Assembly (NCBI GenBank): GCA_963691705.1
Contig: OY829540.1
Location: forward strand, 44,800,158 to 44,864,157
DNA: 64,000 nucleotides
Source of the DNA: Viola odorata
Lineage: Eukaryota > Streptophyta > Magnoliopsida > Malpighiales > Violaceae
Reading direction: 5' to 3'
A program made the position numbers and the translations under genes. How positions within the stretch are numbered: the first letter of the stretch is position 1; every line of letters starts with the position of its first letter. Of this stretch, positions 1 to 9,590 are shown piece by piece. Under the pieces are notes generated by a model. It saw only the letters and a program-made list of their open reading frames with translations. It did no database searches and had not been told where the DNA came from.

Positions 1-123
1 CTGCTGGGGTGCTGTTTGAAGGGCATAAGGGCTTATTCTTCCGAACTGACCACTCTGGCGGATGCCCTGAGGGATATTCCCTTCCTAGAGTGGGAGGATG
101 ACGACGCTGGGTCGAATGCCTGA
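1..123 (+). pseudogene. 3' end of antisense unit I (C-terminal tail only)
   Basis: The window opens inside an open frame (frame 1) that ends at a TGA at 121-123. Its tail is acidic (EWEDDDAGSNA). Overlapping AATAAA poly(A) signals follow at 207-216. The 3' flank, a GGCC run leading into TTTAAATAAAT, closely resembles that downstream of unit II at 1185-1206, so the two units are probably related at their 3' ends. Function is unknown; the body lies outside the window, so whether it is intact cannot be judged. Confidence 0.4.
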
Positions 124-206
124 CCCACGGTGGGGACCTTTCGGCTAGGCCTCTTTGTGTTTCTCTTGGTGCTGCCTTTTATAATCTCGGGCCGTTAGGC
201 CCTTTA

Positions 207-216
207 AATAAATAAA
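207..216 (+). promoter_or_regulatory. Poly(A) signals of unit I
   Basis: Two overlapping AATAAA hexamers lie about 85 bases after the unit I stop codon. Confidence 0.4.
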
Positions 217-585
217 ATGTTTTTCCTCGTTAGATTGCCGCGCTGCCGATATTTTTCTTCCACGTAGGCTATCTTGCTTGAAAAAATAACCTCTACACCC
301 ATTAACTGTGTGTTTAGCATCCCTCGGGATCTCACACCTTTTCGTCTGCTTGACTGGTACATACTAACGAACTTGTCTCCCCAGTCCCAACTGCTTTCGA
401 ATTTATTTTGCGCCATTTCTTCAGTGCTAACGGATTGGGCAACGATCTCGGTGTCTTTTGGTTGGTGCAGATTTTCAGCAGTTGTAATTATGAAATCAGA
501 TCTTTCCCCCAATGGTCGTTGCATCTGATCGCATTGATTATCCTCAAAAATGCGCAAAAAGGCAGGAGCACCTCCCTACCTTGGC

Positions 586-593
586 TATATAAT
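586..593 (+). promoter_or_regulatory. TATA box of antisense unit II
   Basis: TATATAAT is followed by a pyrimidine-rich stretch with a likely start site about 30 bases downstream, 70 bases before the ATG at 663. Confidence 0.5.
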
Positions 594-662
594 GGGGCTC
601 TTTTCCCTTTCCCTGTTCATCCCTCTTCTTCTCTTTTCTTTCTTACTATTGCAGATATTCTT

Positions 663-1150
663 ATGGCTGACTCACGTTTTTTGTATACTACTACTCGTGA
701 CTCTCCCCCGACTCCTCCAACTTCACCAGATTCTGATAATCCTCCTTCCTCACCTCCATGGAGACCTGCCCAGCGCCCTGCCAAACGCCGAGGTTTCAAG
801 GATGCTAGGAAAATGAAGAAGGAACCTTTGAATCTTTCTTTGCCGAGTATGAGCCTCACTACCTCGCACTGCAGAAAGGCGATGAAGCGTCATTGTCTGC
901 CCCTTGTCCTCCTTCAGAGGAGAGAGTCTCTACTCAGAACACTAACTCGAGGCCGGTAGCATTTACTATGGGGAAGGGTTCCCGTGTCGCTTCGACAGAG
1001 GAGGCCACTCTCGCGACGAGCCCTGTGCTTACGCCCGACCGAAGGCCCTGCAGGATTGACGAACCTTTTCCTCCCTATAACAGTGGGTTGCCATCATCTC
1101 CAGAGGACTACGATTATTGCTATGACATGGACTGGGCTAACGAGGATTGA
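663..1150 (+). pseudogene. Antisense unit II: short proline/serine-rich protein, frameshifted
   Basis: An ATG at 663 opens a reading frame rich in Pro and Ser followed by a basic patch (RPAKRRGFKDARKMKK). The conserved-looking continuation is in another frame from about 840 and runs to a TGA at 1148-1150, ending in an acidic, aromatic tail (DYDYCYDMDWANED). This implies one frameshift between roughly 800 and 850. A TATA box lies at 586-593, and AATAAA hexamers at 1193-1198 and 1201-1206. An acceptor-like CAG just before the ATG could mark a 5' leader intron. No known domain was recognised. It probably belongs to the extra genes of the Tat element, but its role is unknown. Confidence 0.4.
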
Positions 1151-1192
1151 CACCCGTGTGTCGCGCTTATTGTAGATGTCGCTGGCCTTTTA

Positions 1193-1206
1193 AATAAATG
1201 AATAAA
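1193..1206 (+). promoter_or_regulatory. Poly(A) signals of unit II
   Basis: Two AATAAA hexamers (1193-1198 and 1201-1206) lie about 45 bases after the unit II stop, in the same setting as those of unit I. Confidence 0.4.
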
Positions 1207-1456
1207 TATGATATTTTGCTTTCCCTTCTTTACCTCTGCACTTCACTGTTTCATAGGGTAACTGACACTGGCCAGCCAGTTATCGCTTCATTCAACCTTC
1301 TTTTTTAACTTCTTGTAATTCACGATTCTTCCTTTGTGAGGTTCGAGGCGAGTGCTTGACTTTAAGTTTCTGTCAGAGTCTTTCCACGTGTCGCATTTAT
1401 TTTACACGTGCCTTGCTGCAACGGGCCACCTGGTTGTCTGATTTCCAACCGTCTCT

Positions 1457-1464
1457 TTTAAAAG
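1457..1464 (+). promoter_or_regulatory. TATA-like box of antisense unit III
   Basis: TTTAAAAG lies 186 bases before the ATG at 1650 and is followed by CT-rich sequence. It is weaker than the boxes of units II and IV. The 1151-1649 gap holds no other gene that can be supported. Confidence 0.3.
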
Positions 1465-1649
1465 GAAATTTGCTCCTTCTTTCTATCCTTTTACTTCTTC
1501 TTTTAAATTCCACATCTCTCTTCACTTTCTCAACTGCTCCGAGGAAATTCTCTCGTTCGTATCCAGACGATCCACCTATTCATTTCGGTCTTCTTTCTCA
1601 AGGTATTCTACTCAATCTTGCTTTGATTTTCCTTTGCTACTTATCTGTC

Positions 1650-3816
1650 ATGCCTCGCACAAGATCTCAGTCCAGCTCTCTGGTTAATCCTGGGGCAGTC
1701 TTTCTAGATCCTGAGATCGAAAACACCCCTAGCATCTTTACATGCCCCACTATTTTGCACCTCGAGTTAGAGGGCAATAACATTACTTTCCCTAACGGTT
1801 ATAGCGCCACTATTCCTAATATCACTACCAGGCTCCACAGCAGGCTTTTGGGGACTCGTAGGATACTTTATTTTAAGATGTTTCAATATGGGTTCCGCCT
1901 CCCTATTCATGACACACTAGAGAGCGTATTACGTGATTATGGGCTTAACCCTGCACAGATCACCCCTGCCTCGTGGAGTGACATCTATGCTATCCTCCAC
2001 GCCTGTGAGTTGAAAGATATTCTCGTTCCCTCTGTCGCTTTGTTTCGCAAGTTTTTGACTTTAGTCTGTCGCAACGGCTTGGTTGATATTACCCCGAGGT
2101 GGGGTGATGCCCTTGTTGAGCCTTTCTAGCGAAGATTTCAAGGGTTTGAGGAAAATGTCGAAGACTGGAAGAGCGGTTTCTTCATTGTCGAATTGCCCTC
2201 TCGTCTGTGGCGTTTTGGTTTTTACTTGGATGTTGTTGATTGGGTGAAGCCAGTACCTCTGTCTAGGGAAGAGTTAAGTCAGGCCAACGCCTTGCTGGAA
2301 ATGGAGTCGTCCTTCCAAATCCGAAACTTTGCCTTGTATAGGCCTTTGTCTGAGTGTACCATAGGTGAGTTTTTTGGGTTCTGTCGTTATCTTATTTGTC
2401 CCTCGTTTACTAACATAACGTTTCGCAGGAGAGACTGTCGCTCGTCCACTTTCCAAGGGTGACGCTCCTCCGACGGTTATACCGTCTCCCACGACAGTTC
2501 CTTCCGCTTCTGCTGAGACTCAGGTTGACCACCACATGCCCATAAAGAAAAGAGCTTCAAACGTGGCACTTTCAAGGGAGAGCGGTACTTCTACTCATGC
2601 TTCTCGCTTCGTGGAGAATTGGTTGCCAACTCGGAAGAGAGGATCCAGCTCTAGCTCGCCACTAACTGTGACAAAGATTTTTTCTTACGGGGCCGAGGAT
2701 ATGGAGGACATGGATACAGAGCTGAGTCTCCGCCCAGCCTCCGCAGCTCAACGAAAGAGACTAAGGGAGGAGAGCGAGACTCGGGTGGCAAAGATGGCTG
2801 TTCAACCCACCCCTGCTGATGTCACCACTCCTGTCACTCCTAAAGCTGCCGCTTCTCCTGATGCTATTGGAAAGGTTACTGCGCCACTGGGCGACGCCTC
2901 CTCGACTCCAGGATCATCTCACCCCAACGGGGTTTTCACTGTTGTGATGACACCGCCGTCCGCGGTAAACTTTACTCCCGTCATGAAGCCTCCTCACTCG
3001 CCCATTGGTTCCTTTATTCCTGACGTGGTGTCACCAGTCCAGGGTAGTACTGGCTCTTTTAGCCTTTCGCCAAGGTCTCCTTGTCCGTTGTTCCTTACTT
3101 CAATTCGAGATATTGGCGATTCGGACGGTAATTCTACCCCTTCCTTTGTTGCTAATCTCTCTCCTAATGGGCCCCAAGGAGCCCCTTCTCATCGACTAAA
3201 TTTATCGAAATTTAGGACTGAGGGGTTCCGTACCTTATGTGTATCAGACCCCTTGTCGCGGGACCAGCCCACGGCTATCTTAGCCTGCGAGATGTTCCGT
3301 TCCTCTAAGGATGAGAATATGCTACTACAACTTCCTCCTGAGATTCAACGTGTACGCGCCATGAATAACTGCTTTGCCGCCTTTCGGGAACTTCATTACT
3401 TTATCAAGGCCCTCAGTAATCAGTTCCAAGACTCTGGTGCCTTGGCCAAAGTGGAAGAGCTGACGCGACTCCAGAAACGTACTCAAGCCGAACTGCATGA
3501 GTATCGTGCTGACCTTGCTCGGGAGAGGTCTAAAGGAAAAGCCAAGGTGGAAGCTTTGGAAGCTGAGTTGGTGGTTGAAAGGAAAAAGAATTCCCTTCTT
3601 TTTGAAGAAATATCATCTTGCGATGCTGATTTGACGAAGACTTCGTCGAAGGTGACTTGGTGGAAGAAGAAAATCGCACAAGCCGTTGCCGCTGGTTTCG
3701 CAGATCGGTGCCACGGTAGGGCTGTTGATCCTGCTGAGGTTGCTAGATATGCCTCCGAAAAAATGAAGGAGATTGAAGAGAGCCAAGAGGGTTTCTTTTC
3801 CTCCAAAGAGGAATGA
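1650..3816 (+). pseudogene. Antisense unit III: Transposase_28-like ('putative gypsy type transposon') protein, two exons, one in-frame stop
   Basis: Exon 1 is 1650-2364 and exon 2 is 2429-3816. The 64-base intron has an AG|GTGAGT donor, a CTAAC branch site at 2410-2414 and a TTTCGCAG acceptor; removing it joins the frames exactly (phase 1). The spliced frame is 701 codons. Residues ~65-230 show the pattern of the plant domain called putative gypsy type transposon (GTRRILYFKMFQYGFRLP, then YGLNPAQITPASW). The middle is Ser/Pro/Thr-rich with basic patches. The C-terminal ~130 residues are a charged helical, coiled-coil-like region. A TAG at codon 160 (2127-2129) interrupts the domain, though homology continues in frame after it. 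It is paralogous to unit IV. Family function is unknown; such genes accompany Tat elements. Confidence 0.65.
2365..2428 (+). other. Predicted intron of unit III
   Basis: GTGAGT donor, CTAAC branch motif and CGCAG acceptor; 64 bases, phase 1. Splicing joins two frames that otherwise end in stops. Confidence 0.65.
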
Positions 3817-4322
3817 AGAGACGACATCCGTGCGAGGCCCGTTCGATGCCGGTTGATTGAGGTGTCGCTTTATTGTCAGTGCCGCTGTTGTATTATTTTT
3901 TCTATTTGGACTTCGATGTCACCTCCTTGGTTTGTAATAATTAACGAATCTTGTGTACTTGACCAAATAATACATGTACCTTGGCAGTGCCACCTTCCGG
4001 TTGAACGTACTTATCGCTTGTCCACTTTTACTTCATGCTTGTGCTTTTTGAGTGTCGCGGCATTGTGACATGCCTTCTCTTTCGTTGGGCCTGACTTCAC
4101 TTTTTTCAGAGCATTTAATGCTCTAACCTCTTTTGTCTGATACTAAAGAGGCAGTCATGATGCTCAAAGCACACGTGTCCGCAGAGGGGAACGCTAGGGG
4201 AATGGTGAGGCTGGAAATATCTTTTCACTCGCCTGGGGCTGTACCCGTTTCCCGCTTCCCTTGTTTTTGACACGTCACACACAACAACCATTTAATCTGT
4301 CGTTCCACTTGAGCCCTAGGGT
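3817..4322 (+). other. Spacer between antisense units III and IV
   Basis: About 500 bases with no supportable gene. It should hold the 3' end of unit III (AT-rich stretches near 3935-3975) and the upstream promoter region of unit IV, which includes a CACGTG G-box at about 4172-4177. Confidence 0.4.
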
Positions 4323-4329
4323 TATAAAA
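4323..4329 (+). promoter_or_regulatory. TATA box of antisense unit IV
   Basis: TATAAAA follows a CCCTAGGGT motif and precedes a strongly pyrimidine-rich leader. The ATG is at 4484, giving a leader of about 130 bases. Confidence 0.6.
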
Positions 4330-5204
4330 CCCCTCTCATCTTCTCTTCTCGTCTTTTGCTGCATTTTCCCTAAGAAACGAACACAACTTTTCGTCTCCTC
4401 TTTGCGATCCGCCGCCGCCTAGGTGTCTCGACCTTCTTTTCTGAAAAGGTACCTCCTACTCCGCTCTTAGCTTAGCTTTATTCATGGCTCACAATTGCCG
4501 TTATTCTTCACCCCAATCTGCTGGGGAAGGAGATATTGAGGGTACCGCCTCCACCATTGCTTCCACCGCCGTTCTTCGGCGGCGGTTGCAAAATTATAAT
4601 GCCAATCTAGATCATTTGGATAGGTATTCCACTGAAGTTGCCCCTAGGTCACTCTGCCTCAACAGGGAACTGTCCGGCAATCGTAGGATTCTCTATGCAA
4701 AAATGTTTAACTATGGCTTTAAACTCCCTCTGGATCCTCTGATTGCAGAATTATTTTCTGAATTCGACTTGAACGTTGCCCAGTTGAGCCCAAATGCTTA
4801 CTGCGGCATTTATGCCTTTATAGCTCTTTGTAGATATGCAGGGATTGAATCCCCTTCTCTGTTGTTGCTTCGATCCTTATTTCAATTGTACAGCCATAGT
4901 AACGGTGTCATAGCGATATCGCCTCGCTATGATGTTGACTCATTAAAGCCCTTCACCTGGAAATTATTACACCTTGAATCTTCTATTGATGCCTGGAAGA
5001 AGGGGTTTTTTATCATCACTTTGCCTGAACCTTTGTGGCAAAGTGGGTTTAATATGAGTGTTAGGGACGGTGCCTAGGGTGGGAGGCCGCATCTAGGATT
5101 AGTTGAACAAGGTTGGTTGGACAAACTGCTTAATCTGACAGAGATTCCTGGTGTTCACACCCGTGAGCTTGCATGCCGGGGCGACGTCCGAGGCTATATC
5201 CAGA

Positions 5205-5275
5205 GTGAGCACCCTCCGCTTCATTCGTTATTCTCTGTCAGTACTAACTCTGACATTTTTCTCTTATTCCTGCAG
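5205..5275 (+). other. Predicted intron 1 of unit IV
   Basis: GTGAGC donor, TACTAAC-type branch site at about 5242-5248 and CCTGCAG acceptor; phase 1, equivalent to the intron of unit III. Confidence 0.6.
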
Positions 5276-5592
5276 ATCCTCCCGCCGGGTGGAAACCCGA
5301 GTGCATAAAAAAATGAGAAAAAAGAGCTCTACGGAGAAGGGAAAAAGAGGATCTTGTCGCTGCTTCAGGTGGTGTCGCTGCTAACATTGCGAACCCGTCC
5401 ACTTCTGCGCCTGAGTCTTCTTCTCGCCCTCACACGGAGGTTATTGCCGCTTCAGCCACTGAGCCAATTTCTTCTCCAAGTGTAGATCCTACTCAAGCGT
5501 CATCCTTTCGACCTCCAGTTACTAAGAAGAAAAAGAGGACTATCCGTCTCCGCGTCATTACTCCTACCCGCCCTTCTATTCCGGCTTCTAAG

Positions 5593-5660
5593 GTAAGTCT
5601 TGCAACTTAAGGTTTGCTATTCCATTTAGTTGTCTCTTTGTTCTCTTTACTCCTCTGTAG
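5593..5660 (+). other. Predicted intron 2 of unit IV
   Basis: AAG|GTAAGT donor and CTCTGTAG acceptor, 68 bases, with open frame on both sides. Confidence 0.5.
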
Positions 5661-6774
5661 GATATTGCTACCGTTTCTTCCACTGCCCCTTCCCGCGACG
5701 GTATGGACCTGACGCGCATTCTCGATCCCAAGAGGCCACGCCTCACCGAGGATGCCCCTTCCTCGGACGACCTTGCTGCTGATCAAGAAAAGCAGGGAGA
5801 TGCCGCTGGTACTGGCCCCTTAGCAGGCGATCAATTCTTTTAGCCGCCGGGGAACAGGGTTGCTTCCACGCCCTTTCCTTCTTCTTTCGCCGCGTCGTCT
5901 CCCCCCTAACCATCAACTAGGTTTCGCGGGGGATATCTCAGAGAGCGATTTTCCTCATCTCCAGGCCAGCAGTTTTAATCTTGATGCTGGGACATCCTCT
6001 CGCTCCCCTCCGTCTCATCCTGACGTCTTCTTCGTCCCTGCTGCCGCCCCAACAATCTCTCCTTCCCTTGCGCCTACCGAGCCTCCGCGTTTGGTGGCTG
6101 ACTTGAGCACCATACTTTCTAGCAGGGCCGCCACCCACCAAGTTGACTTAAGTAATATCCGTCAACATGGGTTCCCCACGTTAGGGGGTGACAACTCTCT
6201 GGCGACATCTGCATACTTGGCGATGCATATGTTTTCACTTGAGGAGGAGGAGCAGGCTTTCCTCTCTCATGCTCAAGGTGAGCAACTGCAGCGGATACGT
6301 ACCCAACTCTTCTCCGGCCTTCAAGACTTCCACTACTGGTCTAAGGATGTGACGAAGCGAGTGAGCTCTCTTAGCTCTTCTTACAAGGAGTGGCGCGACA
6401 CCAACCACCAGTTTTTGGAAGAGGTTAACAGAAACCAAGAGGAGCTTGGGAAGAGCCGAGAGGAACTGAGGAAGCATGCAGAAGAGCGGCAAAATATGGA
6501 AGCCAGCTTGGCGGCTACAAGGAAGGAGTTGGAGGAAGCCAAAGGGCACGAGGCTGCCAAGGATGCAGTCCTGCAGGCGGAACGGGACCAGCGTGCCATG
6601 CTTGAGTCAGAGACGGCAGACAAATGCCAGTGGTTTTTGGAGCAGACCGCGGGTATGGCCGATTGCTTCATTGAACGCTATGGCCGAGACAAATTTGATG
6701 CTGATGCTATCATTCAGCTCTTCAAAGAGAAGTCCGGAGGCCTTACGGAAGCCGGCTACTATTAGGCAAGGAGG

Positions 6775-7370
6775 CCGCAGGGAGGCGAAGGAGATAACAA
6801 CTTGCTAGGGCCATAGGTTTTTTGTTCTTCTCATTTGTAGGACACCTCCCCTTTTTGCTCTTTTGTATTACGAGGCTTTTAGCCTACGCGAGCCTCCGCT
6901 CTTGTATAAACAACATATATATTTTGGCCGTGACTTTCATTTACCAATGTTGATAGAGTAATGCCACACGCATATTCGAGCCTTCGTAGGGCCATAACAT
7001 GTAATGTTTCAAGCGGCATCACGCTTTTCTCCTCTTCGTGAAGGCCATCTAGATAACACTATGACCGCCATGTAGTTGAAATATCTTGCCTTTCCACGAT
7101 CTCATTACCTTCTCGGGTGTTTTTCCACCTCAATGTTCCTGCACATTTTCACTTATCGTTTACGTTAGTAGCGACATGTGACAGAGAGTTTAAATTACCT
7201 TAGGGTGTTGCCGCGTATACTCCAAGCTCACTTGGCGCGATCCCTCACCCAAGATGTCGCTCGTGTGACATACTCATCCAGCCAACTTCACTGGGTTTGT
7301 TCCTTCCGGTTACTTGCTGGGGTATCGTGACTTTTCATATTTCTTCAGTTGGCCGAGCAGTGCCACATCT
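6775..7370. other. Spacer between antisense unit IV and integrase
   Basis: No coding signal. Convergent 3' ends of the plus-strand unit IV and the minus-strand pol meet here. CT-rich and TGTAA-type stretches near 6830-6935 may be the unit IV poly(A) region. Confidence 0.4.
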
Positions 7371-7855
7371 CAGTGAGCCTCCTGATCAAGGCCGACCATC
7401 ATGAGGATAGGACTTTTCACTCCTCAGCGTTGTCACCTCGCACCTCGAAATGTGCCACTTCCTAACGATGTGCCTGTGTTAGCGTCACCATCTTAAGGAT
7501 AGGATTTTCACTTTCGGGGTGGACTTTTTATCTTCCCTGGGGTCGTGCCTCGTCTTGGTGGCCAACCGCCTATATGAGCACGGGTTGTCACAAGGGTAGG
7601 ATTTGCACTCCTAGGGGAGTCGGGGCGTGCCTCGTCTTGGTATACCGCCTGTGTAAGCACGGGTATCCCGACGGCGCTGGAGCGTGTCTCCTCTTAGTGA
7701 GCCACCTGATCAAGGCCGGCCTCACAAGGCTAGAACTTTTCACTTCCAGCACCATATATTTTTTAGGGTTGCCGGGGCGTGCCTCGTCTCAGCGGCCCGT
7801 TTGTGTTAGCCCGACCTACCACAAGGTTAGGACTTTTCACTCCCGACACCCTTTC
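7371..7855. repeat. Degenerate tandem repeats in the 3' untranslated part of the Tat element
   Basis: A unit of roughly 80-130 bases recurs about five times with indels. Shared blocks are TGCCTCGTCTTGGT, GTGTAAGCACGGGT, and CACAAGGTTAGGACTTTTCACTC. Tandem repeats in the 3' untranslated region are a known habit of Tat-type elements and can seed satellite DNA. Confidence 0.6.
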
Positions 7856-7860
7856 CTCTG

Positions 7861-9102
7861 TTATTTGCACACCACAGACAACCAACAAAGAACAAAAGAT
7901 ATCTCCAAAATAACTGTTAGACCATGCACCACGGCATGTAAAATTCTAGTATGATATAATTTCAAGCGAGCAATATTCCAAAAGTTAGGTAAGGGGGTAC
8001 CGTCAAGTGTTTCCAGGTGATATGCCTCCTTCCCGATAACGCGGGTGACACGGTATGGGCCCTCCCAATTCGAGCTAAGTTTCCACATTCGTTGGCCCGC
8101 CGCTCGCTTGTCCCTGAGCACAAAGTCTCCTGCCTTGAGCAACCGCTCCTTAACGTGTCTATTGTGGTACCGCGCCATTTTCCTCTTATAGTGCATTGTT
8201 TTCAGGAGTGCTTCCTCATGTAGCTCAGGTAACATGTCAAGGTTAGCTCGTAACCTTTCTTCGTTTAATTCCTCTTTGATGTATTCCACCCTTAGGCTTA
8301 GGGTGCCGATTTCCACAGGCGTGACGGCCTCGGTACCAAAGGCCATCGCAAAGGGCGTTTCCCCTGTGCTAGTTTTGACAGTCATGTGGTAGGCCCACAT
8401 TACATAAGGTAGTTCATCTGGCCATTTCTTTTTCGAGCCCTCCAGGTTTTTCTTAATGCCGCTTAGGATGCTTCGGTTGGTCACCTCTGCCTGGCCATTA
8501 GTCTGTGGATGCGCCACGGAGGAAAACCTTTGTTCGATCTGGAATTCCTCACACTGTTCCTTGAAGAAGTGGCTAGTAAATTACGTCCCGTTGTCACTGA
8601 CCAGCACACGGGGTACCCCAAAGCGCATAATAATTTGGTGCTTGAAAAAGTGCCATACTTTTTCGGTTGTGATGTTAGCTACTGCCTCCGCTTCTGCCCA
8701 TTTTGTGAAGTAGTCCACAACCACTATTATGAATTTCAGTTGGTATCTCGCCTTAAGAAAAGGGCCTAGAATGTCAATTCCCCACTTAGCAAAAGGGCAA
8801 GGAGCCACGATTTGAGAGATCTCCGTGGCAGGTCGCCGGGGGATTTTAGCAAATTCTTGGCATTTGTGACATGTCTGCACGAAGTTGTTGCAGTCCCTGT
8901 GAATGATGGGCCAGTAAAATCCTGACCGAAACACTTGTACGGCCATGGTGCCGCCCGACACGTGCATACCGCAGATCCCTTCATGAATCTCTCGCAGGGT
9001 GTGGAGGCCTTCCTGTTCAGTTATGCTTTTTGCCGCTGGGTGGGAGAAACACCTCCGAATTAGCTCCCCATCGTAGTAGGTGCATCTTGCTGTTTGTTTC
9101 AA
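7861..9102 (-). pseudogene. Tat integrase (HHCC zinc finger, DDE core, C-terminal domain)
   Basis: The integrase would insert the cDNA into the host chromosome. The N-terminal zinc finger shows H...H...CHKC (KSITEQEGLHTLREIHEGI region and TCHKCQEF). The core shows the first Asp in WGIDILGPF, the second in LVSDNGT, and the Glu in NGQAEVTNR. The C-terminal part has the GPYRV fold typical of gypsy integrases and no chromodomain. A TAA at 8581-8583 lies in frame between the second Asp and the Glu. The link to the RNase H upstream is lost by a frameshift near 9102. It is therefore inactive as it stands. Confidence 0.85.
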
Positions 9103-9590
9103 TACTTTTTCCTTTCAACGTTATCACTCGGCAACTCATCATGCTTTAAAATTTTTATCACGGGGATCCTCCAATCCTTTTCAATTTCTTCTACACACAG
9201 CGACAACTGCTCCTCCATGAAGGACGACATTGACTTTTCCTCGTAGTACACGTCTCCTGGTATAATTGCTTCCTGATTAGCTGCCGTTTTGGCCAGGTTG
9301 TCTGCCTCGGCATTGTCCTCTCGAGGGATATGTTCAAAGGTGACGCGCACGCCGCTTTGCTCTATTTCCATCAATTCTTGCTTTACTTTCAAGAGGTATT
9401 GCACCATGATGCGCTCTCTAGCTTGAGAGTGTCTCAAAACTTGGTCCATTATTAACTTGGAGTCACCTCGTATTTCTAACCGCGGGGCTCCTGCTACCAT
9501 GCCGCCTTCGGCTTTGGTGAAGAGGTTTCTTCCTATTCTGAGCCCTGCTAATAACGCCTCATACTCCGCTGCGTTATTATATAACGATTG
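9099..9590 (-). pseudogene. Second (archaeal-type) RNase H domain of the Tat element, C-terminal part
   Basis: The frame shows GDSKLIMDQV and the DNAEADNLAKTA ending that are typical of the archaeal-type RNase H unique to Tat/Ogre elements. Its N-terminal part, with VIYVDGAKN, lies in the preceding frame at about 9670-9700. A one-base shift near 9590 separates them. Confidence 0.75.

Larger units (their letters stand above)
4484..6765 (+). pseudogene. Antisense unit IV: paralogue of unit III, three exons, decayed
   Basis: Predicted exons are 4484-5204, 5276-5592 and 5661-6765. Intron 1 (71 bases) sits at the same place and phase as the unit III intron, and exon 1 is nearly the same length (721 against 715 bases). 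Intron 2 (GTAAGT...TGTAG, 68 bases) has no counterpart in unit III. The N-terminal domain matches unit III (GNRRILYAKMFNYGFKLPLD). The C-terminal ~220 residues are strongly coiled-coil-like, and the segment just before them (LSNIRQHGFPTL) matches unit III (LSKFRTEGFRTL). Damage: TAG at 5075-5077, a frame change near an A-run at ~5305-5312, TAG at 5840-5842, and a frame change between 5843 and ~5925. The coiled-coil part remains open for 301 codons. Confidence 0.6.
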
